Source: Vibrio campbellii CAIM 519 = NBRC 15631 = ATCC 25920 (GTDB lineage Bacteria > Pseudomonadota > Gammaproteobacteria > Enterobacterales > Vibrionaceae). Taken from it: a stretch of DNA of 64,000 bases. The stretch lies in the NCBI RefSeq assembly GCF_002163755.1, contig NZ_CP015863.1, positions 992,001 to 1,056,000 of the forward strand, in the 5' to 3' direction. Shown in pieces: positions 26,196-35,449 of this stretch; the first letter of the stretch is position 1, and every line of letters begins with the position of its first letter. The position numbers and the translations under genes were made by a program. The notes under the pieces are model-generated. The model was not told the DNA's origin. It saw nothing but the letters and a program-made list of their open reading frames with translations, and searched no databases.

Positions 26196-27530
26196 CTAAA
26201 GAACTATTGAAGAGAACAACTGTCGATGCAGCTTTTGTGCGTGGCCATCGGTCATCGCCGAGATGTAATCCGCTATCACACGCATTTTCGCGCTCTCGTT
26301 AGCCGCATCTTGCCACAATGCTTGAGTATGTGTCGGAAGTAAGCGTTCAGGATCCGCACTTAACGCTTCAAACAAATCCATAATGATCTGTTGTCCTTTG
26401 TACTCAACAATCTGAACCTGATGCACTTGAATCACATACTTACTAACGAAATGTTTGAGTACTTCAAGCGCTTTTGCCATCTGTGGTTCTAGACACGCGT
26501 TCCAAGCCAACAATGGGTTGCTGAAAGGTTCATCTACGACCTTAATTGAAATACTGGTCAGCAGCGCATTCACCATGCCGCCAATCGCATCTTTACGCTC
26601 ATGATGTTTACCACTAAACAGCATTTGCCCAATTGAGCCAATGTGCTCTTCAAACCACGCATCGCCGCAATCGGCCAATTGACTGGCTGCGCCTTCTTGC
26701 CATTGCTGACGAGTGACCATTCCTAGCACGATGGCATCTTCCAAGTCATGCACGCCATAAGCGATGTCGTCTGCAAGCTCCATAATTGAACAGTCGAGCG
26801 ATTTGAATCGTGTTTTACAGTGCTCAAAATCCGATTCTGGACGACAGCGCATTTGGCTTAACAAGGCTTTGTCGCTGTCGGTTAATGGTGCAATGACCCA
26901 ATCGAACAAATCTTTATCACAGTCGTAAATGCCTTTTGCTGGGCTCCAGTCTTTTGCTTTCAATTTGCGCTGGTGCTCGACTGGCTTCGGCAGGCAAACC
27001 GCGCGAGTTTGACTAAGCAAGGCTGGGTACTTGATCAGACCGAGTAAGGCTCGGCGTGATAGGTTCATGCCAAAGTGCTCGGTATAGGGTTCTAACTTGG
27101 TGACGATGCGGAAGGTTTGGGCATTACCTTCAAAGCCACCATGCTCACGCATCATATAGTTCAGTGCTACTTCACCACCATGGCCATAGGGTGGGTGGCC
27201 AATATCGTGCGCCAAACAGAGAGAGTCAATCAAGCTGTCAGACGGTAGAAGGTCTCGAAACTCAGGCTGTTTCTTCTTAAGTTGAGCCACAATGCCCGTA
27301 CCCAACTGTGCTGCTTCAAGAGAGTGAGTCAATCGGGTACGGTGAAAGTCTTCCAAGCTGTTGCCATGGACTTGAGTTTTTGCCTGCAATCGACGGAAGG
27401 CAGCCGAGTGCAGAATACGAGCTCGGTCTCGTTGGTAGGGGCTACGATGATCGTCACGACGGATCTTGTGCTCATCATCATGGCGCTCTTGCCATAAGGT
27501 ATCTAATTCAAACGACACTTTTCTCTCCAT
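26196..27530 (-). CDS. dgt: dGTPase-like HD-domain triphosphohydrolase
   Basis: A 444-residue HD-superfamily enzyme that cleaves dNTPs to deoxynucleoside and triphosphate. Signatures: RDRARILHSAAFRRLQAKTQV near the start, RTRLTHSLEAAQ (first metal histidine), LAHDIGHPPYGHGGE (HD pair and the following conserved H), and ADDIAYGVHDLEDA (third metal aspartate). This is the non-E. coli-type dGTPase branch of about 440 residues, so the assignment is to the family. ATG 27530 follows the yfbR stop by three bases (TAA-TTG-ATG), giving a coupled pair of nucleotide-pool enzymes. Confidence 0.88.
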   Translation of the reverse strand: MERKVSFELDTLWQERHDDEHKIRRDDHRSPYQRDRARILHSAAFRRLQAKTQVHGNSLEDFHRTRLTHSLEAAQLGTGIVAQLKKKQPEFRDLLPSDSLIDSLCLAHDIGHPPYGHGGEVALNYMMREHGGFEGNAQTFRIVTKLEPYTEHFGMNLSRRALLGLIKYPALLSQTRAVCLPKPVEHQRKLKAKDWSPAKGIYDCDKDLFDWVIAPLTDSDKALLSQMRCRPESDFEHCKTRFKSLDCSIMELADDIAYGVHDLEDAIVLGMVTRQQWQEGAASQLADCGDAWFEEHIGSIGQMLFSGKHHERKDAIGGMVNALLTSISIKVVDEPFSNPLLAWNACLEPQMAKALEVLKHFVSKYVIQVHQVQIVEYKGQQIIMDLFEALSADPERLLPTHTQALWQDAANESAKMRVIADYISAMTDGHAQKLHRQLFSSIVL

Positions 27531-27533
27531 CAA

Positions 27534-28118
27534 TTAGCTGATTTCATCCAGCGATAATTCAAAACTTGGGGCAAAGGTATGAAGGAAGTATTCCATTTCC
27601 GGTGTTTTGCGTTCTTGCAGAGTGATGTCGAGACGCTTCTTCGCTAGAGCAAACTCGTGGTTGCCAGCGCTAAGCTCTTCGAGACATTTTAAGTAAGCGC
27701 AGATAGAGTCTGCTTGCTTGACGATCAATGCATCTTCTTCGTGCGCAGAGTGCGATAACAAATAGGGCGCAAAATCATCTTGGAATTCTTCTGGAAGCAT
27801 AGATAACAGCTTTTGTTCAGCTGCCGCTTCTATCTTTTTATATTCTTTAGAAATTTCTGGGTTGTAATACTTTACTGGGGTTGGAAGGTCACCCGTTAAG
27901 ACTTCACTGGAATCGTGGTACATAGCGAGAATAGCGATGCGTTCAGGGTTTAAGTTACCGCCAAACTTTTTGTTTTTGATTAGGGCGAGGGCATGAGCAA
28001 CAAACGCGACTTGCAAGCTGTGTTCAGAAACGTTTTCCGGCGATACCGAGCGCATTAAGGGCCAGCGTTGGATGAGCTTCATTCGTGCCAAGTGGGCGAA
28101 AAAATGGCTTTCTTTCAT
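27534..28118 (-). CDS. yfbR: 5'-deoxynucleotidase YfbR
   Basis: A 194-residue HD-domain phosphohydrolase that removes phosphate from deoxyribonucleoside 5'-monophosphates. Start at ATG 28118 (MKESHFFAHLARMKLIQRWPLM), with GGAGAC upstream. Metal and substrate residues are visible in VSEHSLQVAFVAHAL (H), MYHDSSEVLTGDLPTP (HD plus E) and KQADSICAYLKCLEE (D). Length and sequence follow E. coli YfbR closely. It follows alaA (as in E. coli) after a terminator-like hairpin. Confidence 0.94.
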   Translation of the reverse strand: MKESHFFAHLARMKLIQRWPLMRSVSPENVSEHSLQVAFVAHALALIKNKKFGGNLNPERIAILAMYHDSSEVLTGDLPTPVKYYNPEISKEYKKIEAAAEQKLLSMLPEEFQDDFAPYLLSHSAHEEDALIVKQADSICAYLKCLEELSAGNHEFALAKKRLDITLQERKTPEMEYFLHTFAPSFELSLDEIS

Positions 28119-28144
28119 TGCTGTCTCCAATTTTGATTCTGATA

Positions 28145-28171
28145 CAAAAAAAGGAGCTCACTAGGAGCTCC
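28145..28171 (-). terminator. Terminator hairpin between alaA and yfbR
   Basis: On the minus strand GGAGCT and AGCTCC pair across a short loop and run into seven T, so most alaA transcripts should stop before yfbR. Confidence 0.75.
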
Positions 28172-28201
28172 TCTAAGCATATGAGAGATCAGCACTAATT
28201 A

Positions 28202-29416
28202 CTACTGGCTGTAGGTCGTCAAGAATCGTTCAAAGCGACCAATCGCGGTTTCGAGATCTTCTACGTGGGGTAGAGTTACGATACGGAAGTGATCGGGCTT
28301 CGGCCAGTTAAAGCCAGACCCTTGAACCAACAGGACCTTCTCTTGTTTCAAGAAGTCCAACACCATTTGTTGGTCATTTTTGATGTTGTACATCTTGGTA
28401 TCGATTTTCGGGAATAAGTACATCGCGCCTTTTGGCTTCACACACGAAACCCCAGGGATCTGGTTGATCAGTTCGTAAGCACGATTACGTTGCTCAAGCA
28501 GACGGCCACCTGGCAGGATTAGCTCGTTAATGCTTTGGTAGCCACCCAATGCGGTTTGGATTGCGTGTTGCATTGGCACGTTGGCACACAGGCGCATGGA
28601 AGACAGCAGCTCAAGACCGTTGATGTAGCCCTGTGCTAGGTGTTTAGGGCCAGTTAGGAACATCCAGCCACCACGGAAGCCACAAACACGGTAAGCTTTC
28701 GACAGGCCGTTGAAGGTCATCACCAATACGTCGTCGGTTAGTGTGGCAACTGATGTGTGTGTTGCACCGTCGTAAAGCACTTTGTCGTAGATTTCATCGG
28801 CGAAGATCATCAGTTTGTGCTGACGTGCAATCTCAATCACTTCCAACAGGAAATCGCGGCTGTACACAGCACCCGTTGGGTTGTTCGGGTTGATCAGAAC
28901 AATACCGCGTGTTTTTGGCGTGATTTTCTTTTTGATGTCTTCTAGGTCTGGATACCAGTCTGCGCCTTCGTCACATAGGTAATGAACAGGCTTACCGCCA
29001 GACAACGCAACAGATGCAGTCCACAAGGGGTAATCTGGTGCTGGGATCAGCATTTCGTCACCGTTATTCAGAAGCGCTTGCATTGCCATCACGATTAGCT
29101 CTGAAACGCCGTTACCTACGTAGACATCTTCAACATCGAGCGAACGAATGCCCTTGCGCTGGTAATGCTGCACGACAGCTTTACGCGCAGAGTAGATACC
29201 TTTGGAATCACAATAACCTTGAGAAGTCGGTAGATTGCGGATGACATCTACTAGAATCTCATCAGGGGCGTCAAAGCCAAATGGGGCGGGGTTGCCAATA
29301 TTTAGCTTTAGGATTTTATGCCCCTCTTCCTCCATGCGTTTAGCATGTTTGAGTACAGGCCCCCTAATGTCGTAGCAGACATTATCGAGTTTCGACGACA
29401 TCTCGATATTTTGCAT
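28202..29416 (-). CDS. alaA: Alanine transaminase AlaA
   Basis: A 404-residue PLP-dependent class I/II aminotransferase that makes alanine from pyruvate and glutamate. Substrate and cofactor positions: NIGNPAPFGFDAP, GNGVSELIVMAMQALLNNGDEML, LINPNNPTGAVYS, IFADEIYDKVLYDGA (the cofactor-binding D and Y) and FNGLSKAYRVCGFRGGW, where the lysine forms the Schiff base. C-terminal arginine for the carboxylate is in DHFRIVTLP. The alaA-yfbR order is conserved with E. coli. Divergent from menF over a 216-base region in which I see no named operator. Confidence 0.95.
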   Translation of the reverse strand: MQNIEMSSKLDNVCYDIRGPVLKHAKRMEEEGHKILKLNIGNPAPFGFDAPDEILVDVIRNLPTSQGYCDSKGIYSARKAVVQHYQRKGIRSLDVEDVYVGNGVSELIVMAMQALLNNGDEMLIPAPDYPLWTASVALSGGKPVHYLCDEGADWYPDLEDIKKKITPKTRGIVLINPNNPTGAVYSRDFLLEVIEIARQHKLMIFADEIYDKVLYDGATHTSVATLTDDVLVMTFNGLSKAYRVCGFRGGWMFLTGPKHLAQGYINGLELLSSMRLCANVPMQHAIQTALGGYQSINELILPGGRLLEQRNRAYELINQIPGVSCVKPKGAMYLFPKIDTKMYNIKNDQQMVLDFLKQEKVLLVQGSGFNWPKPDHFRIVTLPHVEDLETAIGRFERFLTTYSQ

Positions 29417-29632
29417 TGTATAATTCCTAAAAAATCATTTATTTCTTTATTAAAATACAATAATTTGCTTTTTATTAGAATATAAATCCGAAAATTATCC
29501 GTCTTGTGGTCGAGTTTTGTTTATACTTCCTTTCAGAGTCAAATAAAAAATACTGTACGATCTTGATTTGCTTTGGGTCTAAACTTAGAGTAGCCGTCAG
29601 TTTCCTTAATCCTCACAAATTTCGAGGTTGAT

Positions 29633-30940
29633 TTGTCACAGTTCCATCAAGCCGTAAAGAGAATTATCGAGCGAGTTCAGCAAACGGAAGGCAATCAAAC
29701 ACGTTTAGTCGAGCCACTCAGCGAGAAACCCAATTTCGCGTTTATCGACTGGCTTGAAGCACAACCACTTTTTCCCAAGTTTTACTGGCAGTCCCGTGAT
29801 ACTCGTGAAGAAGTTGTTGCCCTAGGTCAGCTCCATTCTTTTGTTGAGCCCGGCCCGGCTTATACGATCCTTGGCGAAGGCCAGCGCGTATGGGGTGGTC
29901 GTTCTTTCGATGGTCAGCACGAAAAGAATCGTCGCTGCATGCAGTCTTTCTTTTTTCTACCGCAAATCGAGCTAATTCGATTTGATCAGCAATGGTCGCT
30001 CGCGGTGAATATCTCAGAAGATAAAACACGTACATTAGCAGGCTTGAACAAGTTGATATGTGACGTGCCCAATCTTGCGCCAATTTCATCTCATATTCGC
30101 TCAATTGACCATGCGCCAACACAGCCTGAATGGAACGCGTTGGTCGAAAAGGTGCTCACAGGCATCGACAACGATGAGTTTAAGAAAGTGGTTCTGGCTC
30201 GCAAATCGACAGTTACGCTAGATTCAATACTTTCTGCTGCGCAGCTTCTTAAAGCGAGCTACCTAAATAACCATCACAGCTTTCACTTTTTATTGAGTTT
30301 AGACAGTAAGCACAGCTTTATGGGCTCGACGCCAGAGCGACTTTACTCGCGAGTGGCGCATGAGCTGCACACGGAAGCGTTGGCTGGCACGATCGGCCGC
30401 GGTGACAATCCGACGCAAGACATGGAGCTGGCGAACTGGTTGTCGCAAGATTCTAAGAGCCTCAACGAAAACCAATATGTGGTGGATGACATCATTGATC
30501 GACTAACACCGCATTCGGAGCGTGTTGAGGTAGAAAAAGAGCCTCGATTGGTTCGTCTGAGAAAGGTCCAACATCTTAAGCGTAGTATTAATGCGGATCT
30601 GAAAGCGGGCATCAACGGTGTTCAATTGCTTTCAGCTCTACAGCCAACCGCCGCCGTGGCCGGTTTACCGCGCAAAGCGTCGATGCAATTTATATTGGAT
30701 AACGAGCCGTTTGCACGCGGCTGGTATGCAGGCTCGATGGGATACATTAGCCATGAGCGTGCAGAGTTTTGCGTCGCAATAAGAAGTGCGTTGGTTTTGA
30801 GTGACCAAGTACAACTGTTTGCTGGCGCGGGTATTGTTCCAGGCTCCATTGCAGAACACGAATGGGCCGAGTTAGATAAAAAAATGTCGACGTTACTTTC
30901 TCTTATTTCAGACCACCCGCCGCTTGGGGTTGCATCATGA
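29633..30940 (+). CDS. menF: Isochorismate synthase MenF
   Basis: A 435-residue chorismate-binding enzyme that converts chorismate to isochorismate, the first step of menaquinone synthesis. The catalytic domain is complete: FKKVVLARKSTV, SFMGSTPERLYSR, HTEALAGTIGRG (the general-acid E and metal-binding region), TPHSERVEVEKEP, LQPTAAVAGLPRKAS and ERAEFCVAIRSA followed by the conserved E of AGAGIVPGSIAEHEW. Start is TTG 29633, preceded by CGAGG; no better start lies downstream before conserved sequence. First gene of menFDHBCE; its stop overlaps menD by 4 bases. Confidence 0.93.
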   Translation: MSQFHQAVKRIIERVQQTEGNQTRLVEPLSEKPNFAFIDWLEAQPLFPKFYWQSRDTREEVVALGQLHSFVEPGPAYTILGEGQRVWGGRSFDGQHEKNRRCMQSFFFLPQIELIRFDQQWSLAVNISEDKTRTLAGLNKLICDVPNLAPISSHIRSIDHAPTQPEWNALVEKVLTGIDNDEFKKVVLARKSTVTLDSILSAAQLLKASYLNNHHSFHFLLSLDSKHSFMGSTPERLYSRVAHELHTEALAGTIGRGDNPTQDMELANWLSQDSKSLNENQYVVDDIIDRLTPHSERVEVEKEPRLVRLRKVQHLKRSINADLKAGINGVQLLSALQPTAAVAGLPRKASMQFILDNEPFARGWYAGSMGYISHERAEFCVAIRSALVLSDQVQLFAGAGIVPGSIAEHEWAELDKKMSTLLSLISDHPPLGVAS

Positions 30941-32655
30941 GTGCCGATCAAGCTGTTTTAAATCGCATTTGGTCTGAAACCATCCTGACAGAATTGAACC
31001 GCTTTGGTGTGAATCACGTTTGTATTGCACCCGGTTCTCGCTCCACACCTTTAACGGTCGAGGCGGCAGATAACCCAAATTTTACCATTCACACCCATTT
31101 TGATGAGCGTGGCTTGGGCTTTATGGCTCTGGGACTTGCTAAAGCAAGTAAAGAACCAGTGGCGCTGATTGTTACATCGGGTACAGCGGTGGCGAACTTG
31201 TTGCCTGCGATTGCAGAAGCAAAACTGACGGGTGAAAAGCTGGTGGTGCTAACTGCAGACCGTCCGGTTGAACTGGTGGGTTGCGGTGCAAACCAAGCTA
31301 TTAATCAATTGGGTATTTTTTCAGAACATGTTTCTGACAGTCTTAACCTGCCGAGTCCTACGCTATCAACCCCGTTGAATTGGTTGCTTACTTCTGTTGA
31401 TGAGATGATGTTTACGCAACGCCTAAGAGGCAGTGCGGTACACATAAACTGTGCGTTTCCAGAGCCTTTGTACTCTGACACAGACAAGAGCACCTATCAG
31501 GGTTACCTTGATACCGTTGCCGGTTGGAGAGACAGCAAAGTCACGTACTGCCAACGTTTCAATCCAAAAACCAGCAGTGCAATACCAAGCTGTGGTGACA
31601 ACAAAGGCTTGGTGGTCATTGGCAGCTTGCCTTTGATTCAAGCGCAAGCGGCACGAACATTTGCTGAGCAGATGGGATGGCCAGTACTGGCTGACCCACA
31701 AAGTGGTGTGAGCTCAGATTGGGCACATTTCGATTTATGGCTGCAAAATCCAAGAATGGCGAGTCAGCTTGATGACTGTGATTTGATTGTTCAGTTTGGC
31801 AGCCGAATCATTTCTAAACGTTTTAACCATTGGCTAGAGAAGCATGTATCACGCAACCAGCAGGGTGGTGATACACAATATTGGTTTGTCTCTCCTCGGT
31901 TAGACCGTGACAACCAGAGCCATTTACCTCAATGGCACTGGGCTGAGCAACCTAGCGCTTGGGTAGAACGCACGTCGGGTTTCTCATCAGAACACGCTGG
32001 CTGGGCAGATGAGTTGGCAGCGGACATCAAGCAGGTCACGCAGCATGCTAAAGGGTTGTTTATTTCGGATCCTAAGAGTGAGTTAAGTGAAATTTCATTG
32101 GCGATTGATGTTGCCGAGCGCGCTCAAGGTGTGGATCTGTTTGTCGGCAATAGTTTGTTTGTTCGTTTAATCGACATGTTCGGTAAGCTTGATAACACAG
32201 AGGTTTTCACTAACCGTGGAGCGTCTGGCATTGATGGCCTGTTTGCCACTGCAAGTGGTGTACAACGCGCGCGGAATAATCCGATGTTGATGTTTATTGG
32301 CGACACTTCTGCGTTATATGGCTTGAACTCGTTGGCACTGTTTACGCACAGTGAGCTCCCTTCGGTCTTGGTGATCGCCAATAATGATGGCGGTGCGATT
32401 TTTGATTTGTTGCCAGTGCCGCAGGAACATCGTGAGTCGTTCTACCAAATGCCTCATGGTTACGAGTTTGAGCACGCTGTGAAACAGTTCGGTTTGCAGT
32501 ATCGGAAGCCAAGCTCGTTAGCGGAATACCAATCCTTGGTTTCCGAACATTTTGCTTCAGGGCAGGGCGCATTGGTGGTCGAAGTGCAAACGCCATCGAA
32601 CCAAGTTGTCGAGCATTTAAAATCCTTCGATAAGAATTTGCATGCTCTATTCTGA
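30937..32655 (+). CDS. menD: SEPHCHC synthase MenD (thiamine diphosphate-dependent)
   Basis: A 572-residue ThDP enzyme joining isochorismate and 2-oxoglutarate to give SEPHCHC. The N-terminal domain holds VCIAPGSRSTPLTVEAA and the catalytic-glutamate region; TSGTAVANLLPAIAEA is the Pyr-domain signature. The C-terminal ThDP-binding motif begins FIGDTSALYGLNSL (GDT) and ends NNDGGAIFDLLP (NN-x-G-G). Length matches E. coli MenD (556). ATGA overlap with menF and a 14-base overlap with menH indicate coupled translation. Confidence 0.96.
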   Translation: MSADQAVLNRIWSETILTELNRFGVNHVCIAPGSRSTPLTVEAADNPNFTIHTHFDERGLGFMALGLAKASKEPVALIVTSGTAVANLLPAIAEAKLTGEKLVVLTADRPVELVGCGANQAINQLGIFSEHVSDSLNLPSPTLSTPLNWLLTSVDEMMFTQRLRGSAVHINCAFPEPLYSDTDKSTYQGYLDTVAGWRDSKVTYCQRFNPKTSSAIPSCGDNKGLVVIGSLPLIQAQAARTFAEQMGWPVLADPQSGVSSDWAHFDLWLQNPRMASQLDDCDLIVQFGSRIISKRFNHWLEKHVSRNQQGGDTQYWFVSPRLDRDNQSHLPQWHWAEQPSAWVERTSGFSSEHAGWADELAADIKQVTQHAKGLFISDPKSELSEISLAIDVAERAQGVDLFVGNSLFVRLIDMFGKLDNTEVFTNRGASGIDGLFATASGVQRARNNPMLMFIGDTSALYGLNSLALFTHSELPSVLVIANNDGGAIFDLLPVPQEHRESFYQMPHGYEFEHAVKQFGLQYRKPSSLAEYQSLVSEHFASGQGALVVEVQTPSNQVVEHLKSFDKNLHALF

Positions 32656-33436
32656 GCGCTTCCCAGCAACGGAAAAGCACCAAGGTGGCATTTTGCCTAC
32701 TCTGGTGTTTTTACATGGTTTGCTTGGCAGTGGCGAGGATTGGCAACAGTGCTTGAGCGCTTTACCTCAGTATGACCGAGTAACGATTGACTTACCCGGT
32801 CATGGACACAGCCAATCTATTTTTTGCAGCGATCTGAATGATTGCTGCAAATTACTCAATTCCGCACTATCTTTACTATTTCCTTCGCAACAACCGCTTA
32901 TCCTGATTGGTTACTCAATGGGTGGACGCATTACTATGCATGGCCTTGCTCACCAATGTTTTCCAGATCCCAATATTTGTGGTGCCATTGTTGAAGGAGG
33001 AAACTTTGGGCTTCAAAGCGAGTCAGACAGACAGGCACGATTCGATAACGATTCACGCTGGGCTAAGCGTTTCAAAACTGAGCCTCTTGCCTGTGTTTTG
33101 AACGATTGGTACCAACAGTTGGTCTTTTCTTCACTAAACCATGAGCAAAGACAAACATTGGTGGCGAAACGAAGTGCTAATCTTGGTTCAGCGGTGGCGA
33201 ATATGTTGATTGCGACATCATTGGCGAAGCAATCTTATCTGTTGCCAGCATTGCAGCAACAATCAGTTCCGCTTTATTACCTCTGTGGCGAAAAAGACAA
33301 AAAATTTAGTCAACTGGCTGAGAAAAGCGGGTTGGCGTATCGACAAATTGAGGGGGCTGGACATAACGTCCATCAAGAGCAACCACAACGATTTGCGATG
33401 CAAGTTGATCAAATAATTCATTCTCACTTTGAGTGA
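32642..33436 (+). CDS. menH: SHCHC synthase MenH (alpha/beta hydrolase)
   Basis: A 264-residue alpha/beta hydrolase that removes pyruvate from SEPHCHC to form SHCHC. Oxyanion loop FLHGLLGSGEDW, nucleophile elbow GYSMGGR (serine near residue 94), catalytic aspartate in the CGEKDKKF loop and histidine in GAGHNVHQEQP. It starts at ATG 32642 inside menD, with no separate ribosome site needed. Length is close to E. coli MenH (252). Confidence 0.92.
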   Translation: MLYSERFPATEKHQGGILPTLVFLHGLLGSGEDWQQCLSALPQYDRVTIDLPGHGHSQSIFCSDLNDCCKLLNSALSLLFPSQQPLILIGYSMGGRITMHGLAHQCFPDPNICGAIVEGGNFGLQSESDRQARFDNDSRWAKRFKTEPLACVLNDWYQQLVFSSLNHEQRQTLVAKRSANLGSAVANMLIATSLAKQSYLLPALQQQSVPLYYLCGEKDKKFSQLAEKSGLAYRQIEGAGHNVHQEQPQRFAMQVDQIIHSHFE

Positions 33437-33462
33437 GAGCAACGAGAACAATGGGAATCACC

Positions 33463-34329
33463 ATGGCTAAAACAGTAGGCATTTCTGAAGAAGAACTTTA
33501 CGCTCCAGTTCAATGGAAAGATTGCGGCGACAAATACGAGGATATCCACTACCACAAATCTGAAGATGGTATCGCGAAAATCACCATTGCACGCCCTCAA
33601 GTACGTAACGCGTTCCGTCCTCAAACGGTAAAAGAGATGATTGATGCGTTGGCAGATGCACGCTACGACTCTGGTGTTGGTGTGATCATTCTGACAGGTC
33701 TCGGTGAAGACGCATTCTGTTCTGGCGGTGACCAGAAGATCCGCGGCGACTACGGCGGCTATAAAGACGACCGAGGTACGCACCACCTAAACGTATTGGA
33801 CTTCCAACGTGATATTCGCACTTGTCCAAAACCAGTGATCGCATCAGTAGCAGGTTGGGCTGTGGGCGGTGGTCACGTACTGCACATGATGTGCGACCTA
33901 ACGATTGCAGCTGACAACGCTCAATTTGGTCAAACAGGCCCTAAAGTGGGTTCATTTGACGGCGGTTGGGGCGCATCTTACATGGCTCGTATCGTGGGCC
34001 AAAAGAAAGCTCGCGAAATCTGGTTCCTATGTCGTTTCTACAACGCTCAAGAAGCAGTCGACATGGGCCTAGTAAACACAGTTGTACCATTAGCGGATCT
34101 AGAGAAAGAAACTGTTCGTTGGTGTCGTGAAGTTCTGCAACACAGCCCAATGGCACTGCGTTGCTTGAAAGCTGCATTGAACGCGGACTGTGATGGTCAA
34201 GCGGGTCTGCAAGAACTTGCGGGTAACGCGACTATGATGTTCTACATGACAGATGAAGGCCAAGAAGGTCGTAACGCATTCAACGAGAAACGTCGCCCAG
34301 ACTTCGACAAGTTCCCTCGTAACCCATAA
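33463..34329 (+). CDS. menB: 1,4-dihydroxy-2-naphthoyl-CoA synthase MenB
   Basis: A 288-residue crotonase-fold enzyme that closes the second ring of menaquinone. Signature stretches: DGIAKITIARPQVRNAFRP, AFCSGGDQKIRGDYGGYKDD (oxyanion hole), VAGWAVGGGHVLHMMCDLTIA, FGQTGPKVGSFDGGWGASYMAR (catalytic Y and D/G region). I chose ATG 33463 (MAKTVGISEEE), which has GGGA seven bases before it; ATG 33451 and GTG 33433 are in the same frame and would add a few non-conserved residues. Ends the first half of the men operon with a terminator. Confidence 0.95.
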   Translation: MAKTVGISEEELYAPVQWKDCGDKYEDIHYHKSEDGIAKITIARPQVRNAFRPQTVKEMIDALADARYDSGVGVIILTGLGEDAFCSGGDQKIRGDYGGYKDDRGTHHLNVLDFQRDIRTCPKPVIASVAGWAVGGGHVLHMMCDLTIAADNAQFGQTGPKVGSFDGGWGASYMARIVGQKKAREIWFLCRFYNAQEAVDMGLVNTVVPLADLEKETVRWCREVLQHSPMALRCLKAALNADCDGQAGLQELAGNATMMFYMTDEGQEGRNAFNEKRRPDFDKFPRNP

Positions 34330-34338
34330 TCCGTATAG

Positions 34339-34372
34339 AAGAGGAGCCTTTGTGCTCCTCTGTTTCGTTTTT
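34339..34372 (+). terminator. Terminator hairpin between menB and menC
   Basis: AGAGGAGC, CTTTGT loop, GCTCCTCT, then GTTTCGTTTTT. It splits the men genes into menFDHB and menCE transcripts, at least partly. Confidence 0.75.
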
Positions 34373-34459
34373 CGTCCTGAGCGTCTCGCCCTCTGGGAGA
34401 CTAGCGAGTTCTCTCGTTAAAAAAGCTCAGAATATACGGCATTACATAGGATTCGAATT

Positions 34460-35449
34460 ATGCGTAAAGCGAAGATTTACCGTTACTGTCTACCAATGGA
34501 CAGTGGCGTAATACTACGTGATAACAAGTTGACGGAACGTAAAGGTTATATCCTTGAATTAACGGACGGTGACAAGGTTGGTCGCGGTGAAGTTGCCCCT
34601 TTGGTTGGCTTCAGCTTAGAAGGCACTGAGGAAGCGGGCATTCAGCTGCAAGCGCAAGTAGAGCGCTGGGTGGCAAACTTGCCTTTAGATTACAACCACA
34701 TGTACCCATCGGTTGCATTTGGTCTGTCTATGGCCCAGTTGGAGCTTGAAGGCGGTTTACCTGCACAAGGTAAGTACCAAGTTGCCCCACTGTGTAACGG
34801 TGACCCAGATGACTTAATCCCTGAGCTGAACGAAATGGAAGGCGAAAAAGTCGCGAAAGTAAAAGTGGGTTTGTATGAACCTATTCGTGACGGCATGTTG
34901 GTGAACTTGTTCCTTGAGTCGATTCCACAGCTGACGCTTCGTCTTGATGCTAACCGTGCTTGGACGCCAGAAAAAGCGCAGCAGTTTGCTAAGTACATTG
35001 CACCATCACTACGCCAGCGTATTACCTTCTTGGAAGAGCCATGCCGCTCTCCGGGTGATAGCCTGTCTTTTGCAATCAATACAGGTATTGCAATCGCGTG
35101 GGATGAAACACTGCAAGATGCGGTTCGCCGTGAAGATTTCAGCTTAGAAGATCTCACTGGCGTAAAAAACATCATCATCAAGCCAACGCTGATCGGCTCA
35201 GTTGATTTCTGTATTAAGCTGATTGAAAAGGCGAAGACGTTAGGTATTAAAGCCGTAATCAGTTCAAGCATTGAATCAAGCCTTGGCCTGAACCAGCTTG
35301 CTCGATTAGCGCAATGGCAACTACCTAATGAGATCCCAGGTTTGGATACCATTGGTTTGTTTAAAGCGCAGCTAGAGCAGGGTTGGCCGAAGTGTGAACT
35401 TCCAGTTCTTCCGCTATCTGAGCAGGAGTTAGTGTGGCATTCAGCATAG
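34460..35449 (+). CDS. menC: o-Succinylbenzoate synthase MenC
   Basis: A 329-residue enolase-superfamily enzyme that dehydrates SHCHC to o-succinylbenzoate. The first catalytic lysine is in EKVAKVKVGLY (KVK), the metal ligands are D in LRLDANRAW, E in FLEEPCRSPG and D in IAWDETLQD, and the second lysine is in VKNIIIKPTLIGS. Length is normal for gammaproteobacterial MenC. Its last 16 bases overlap the start of menE. Confidence 0.94.
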   Translation: MRKAKIYRYCLPMDSGVILRDNKLTERKGYILELTDGDKVGRGEVAPLVGFSLEGTEEAGIQLQAQVERWVANLPLDYNHMYPSVAFGLSMAQLELEGGLPAQGKYQVAPLCNGDPDDLIPELNEMEGEKVAKVKVGLYEPIRDGMLVNLFLESIPQLTLRLDANRAWTPEKAQQFAKYIAPSLRQRITFLEEPCRSPGDSLSFAINTGIAIAWDETLQDAVRREDFSLEDLTGVKNIIIKPTLIGSVDFCIKLIEKAKTLGIKAVISSSIESSLGLNQLARLAQWQLPNEIPGLDTIGLFKAQLEQGWPKCELPVLPLSEQELVWHSA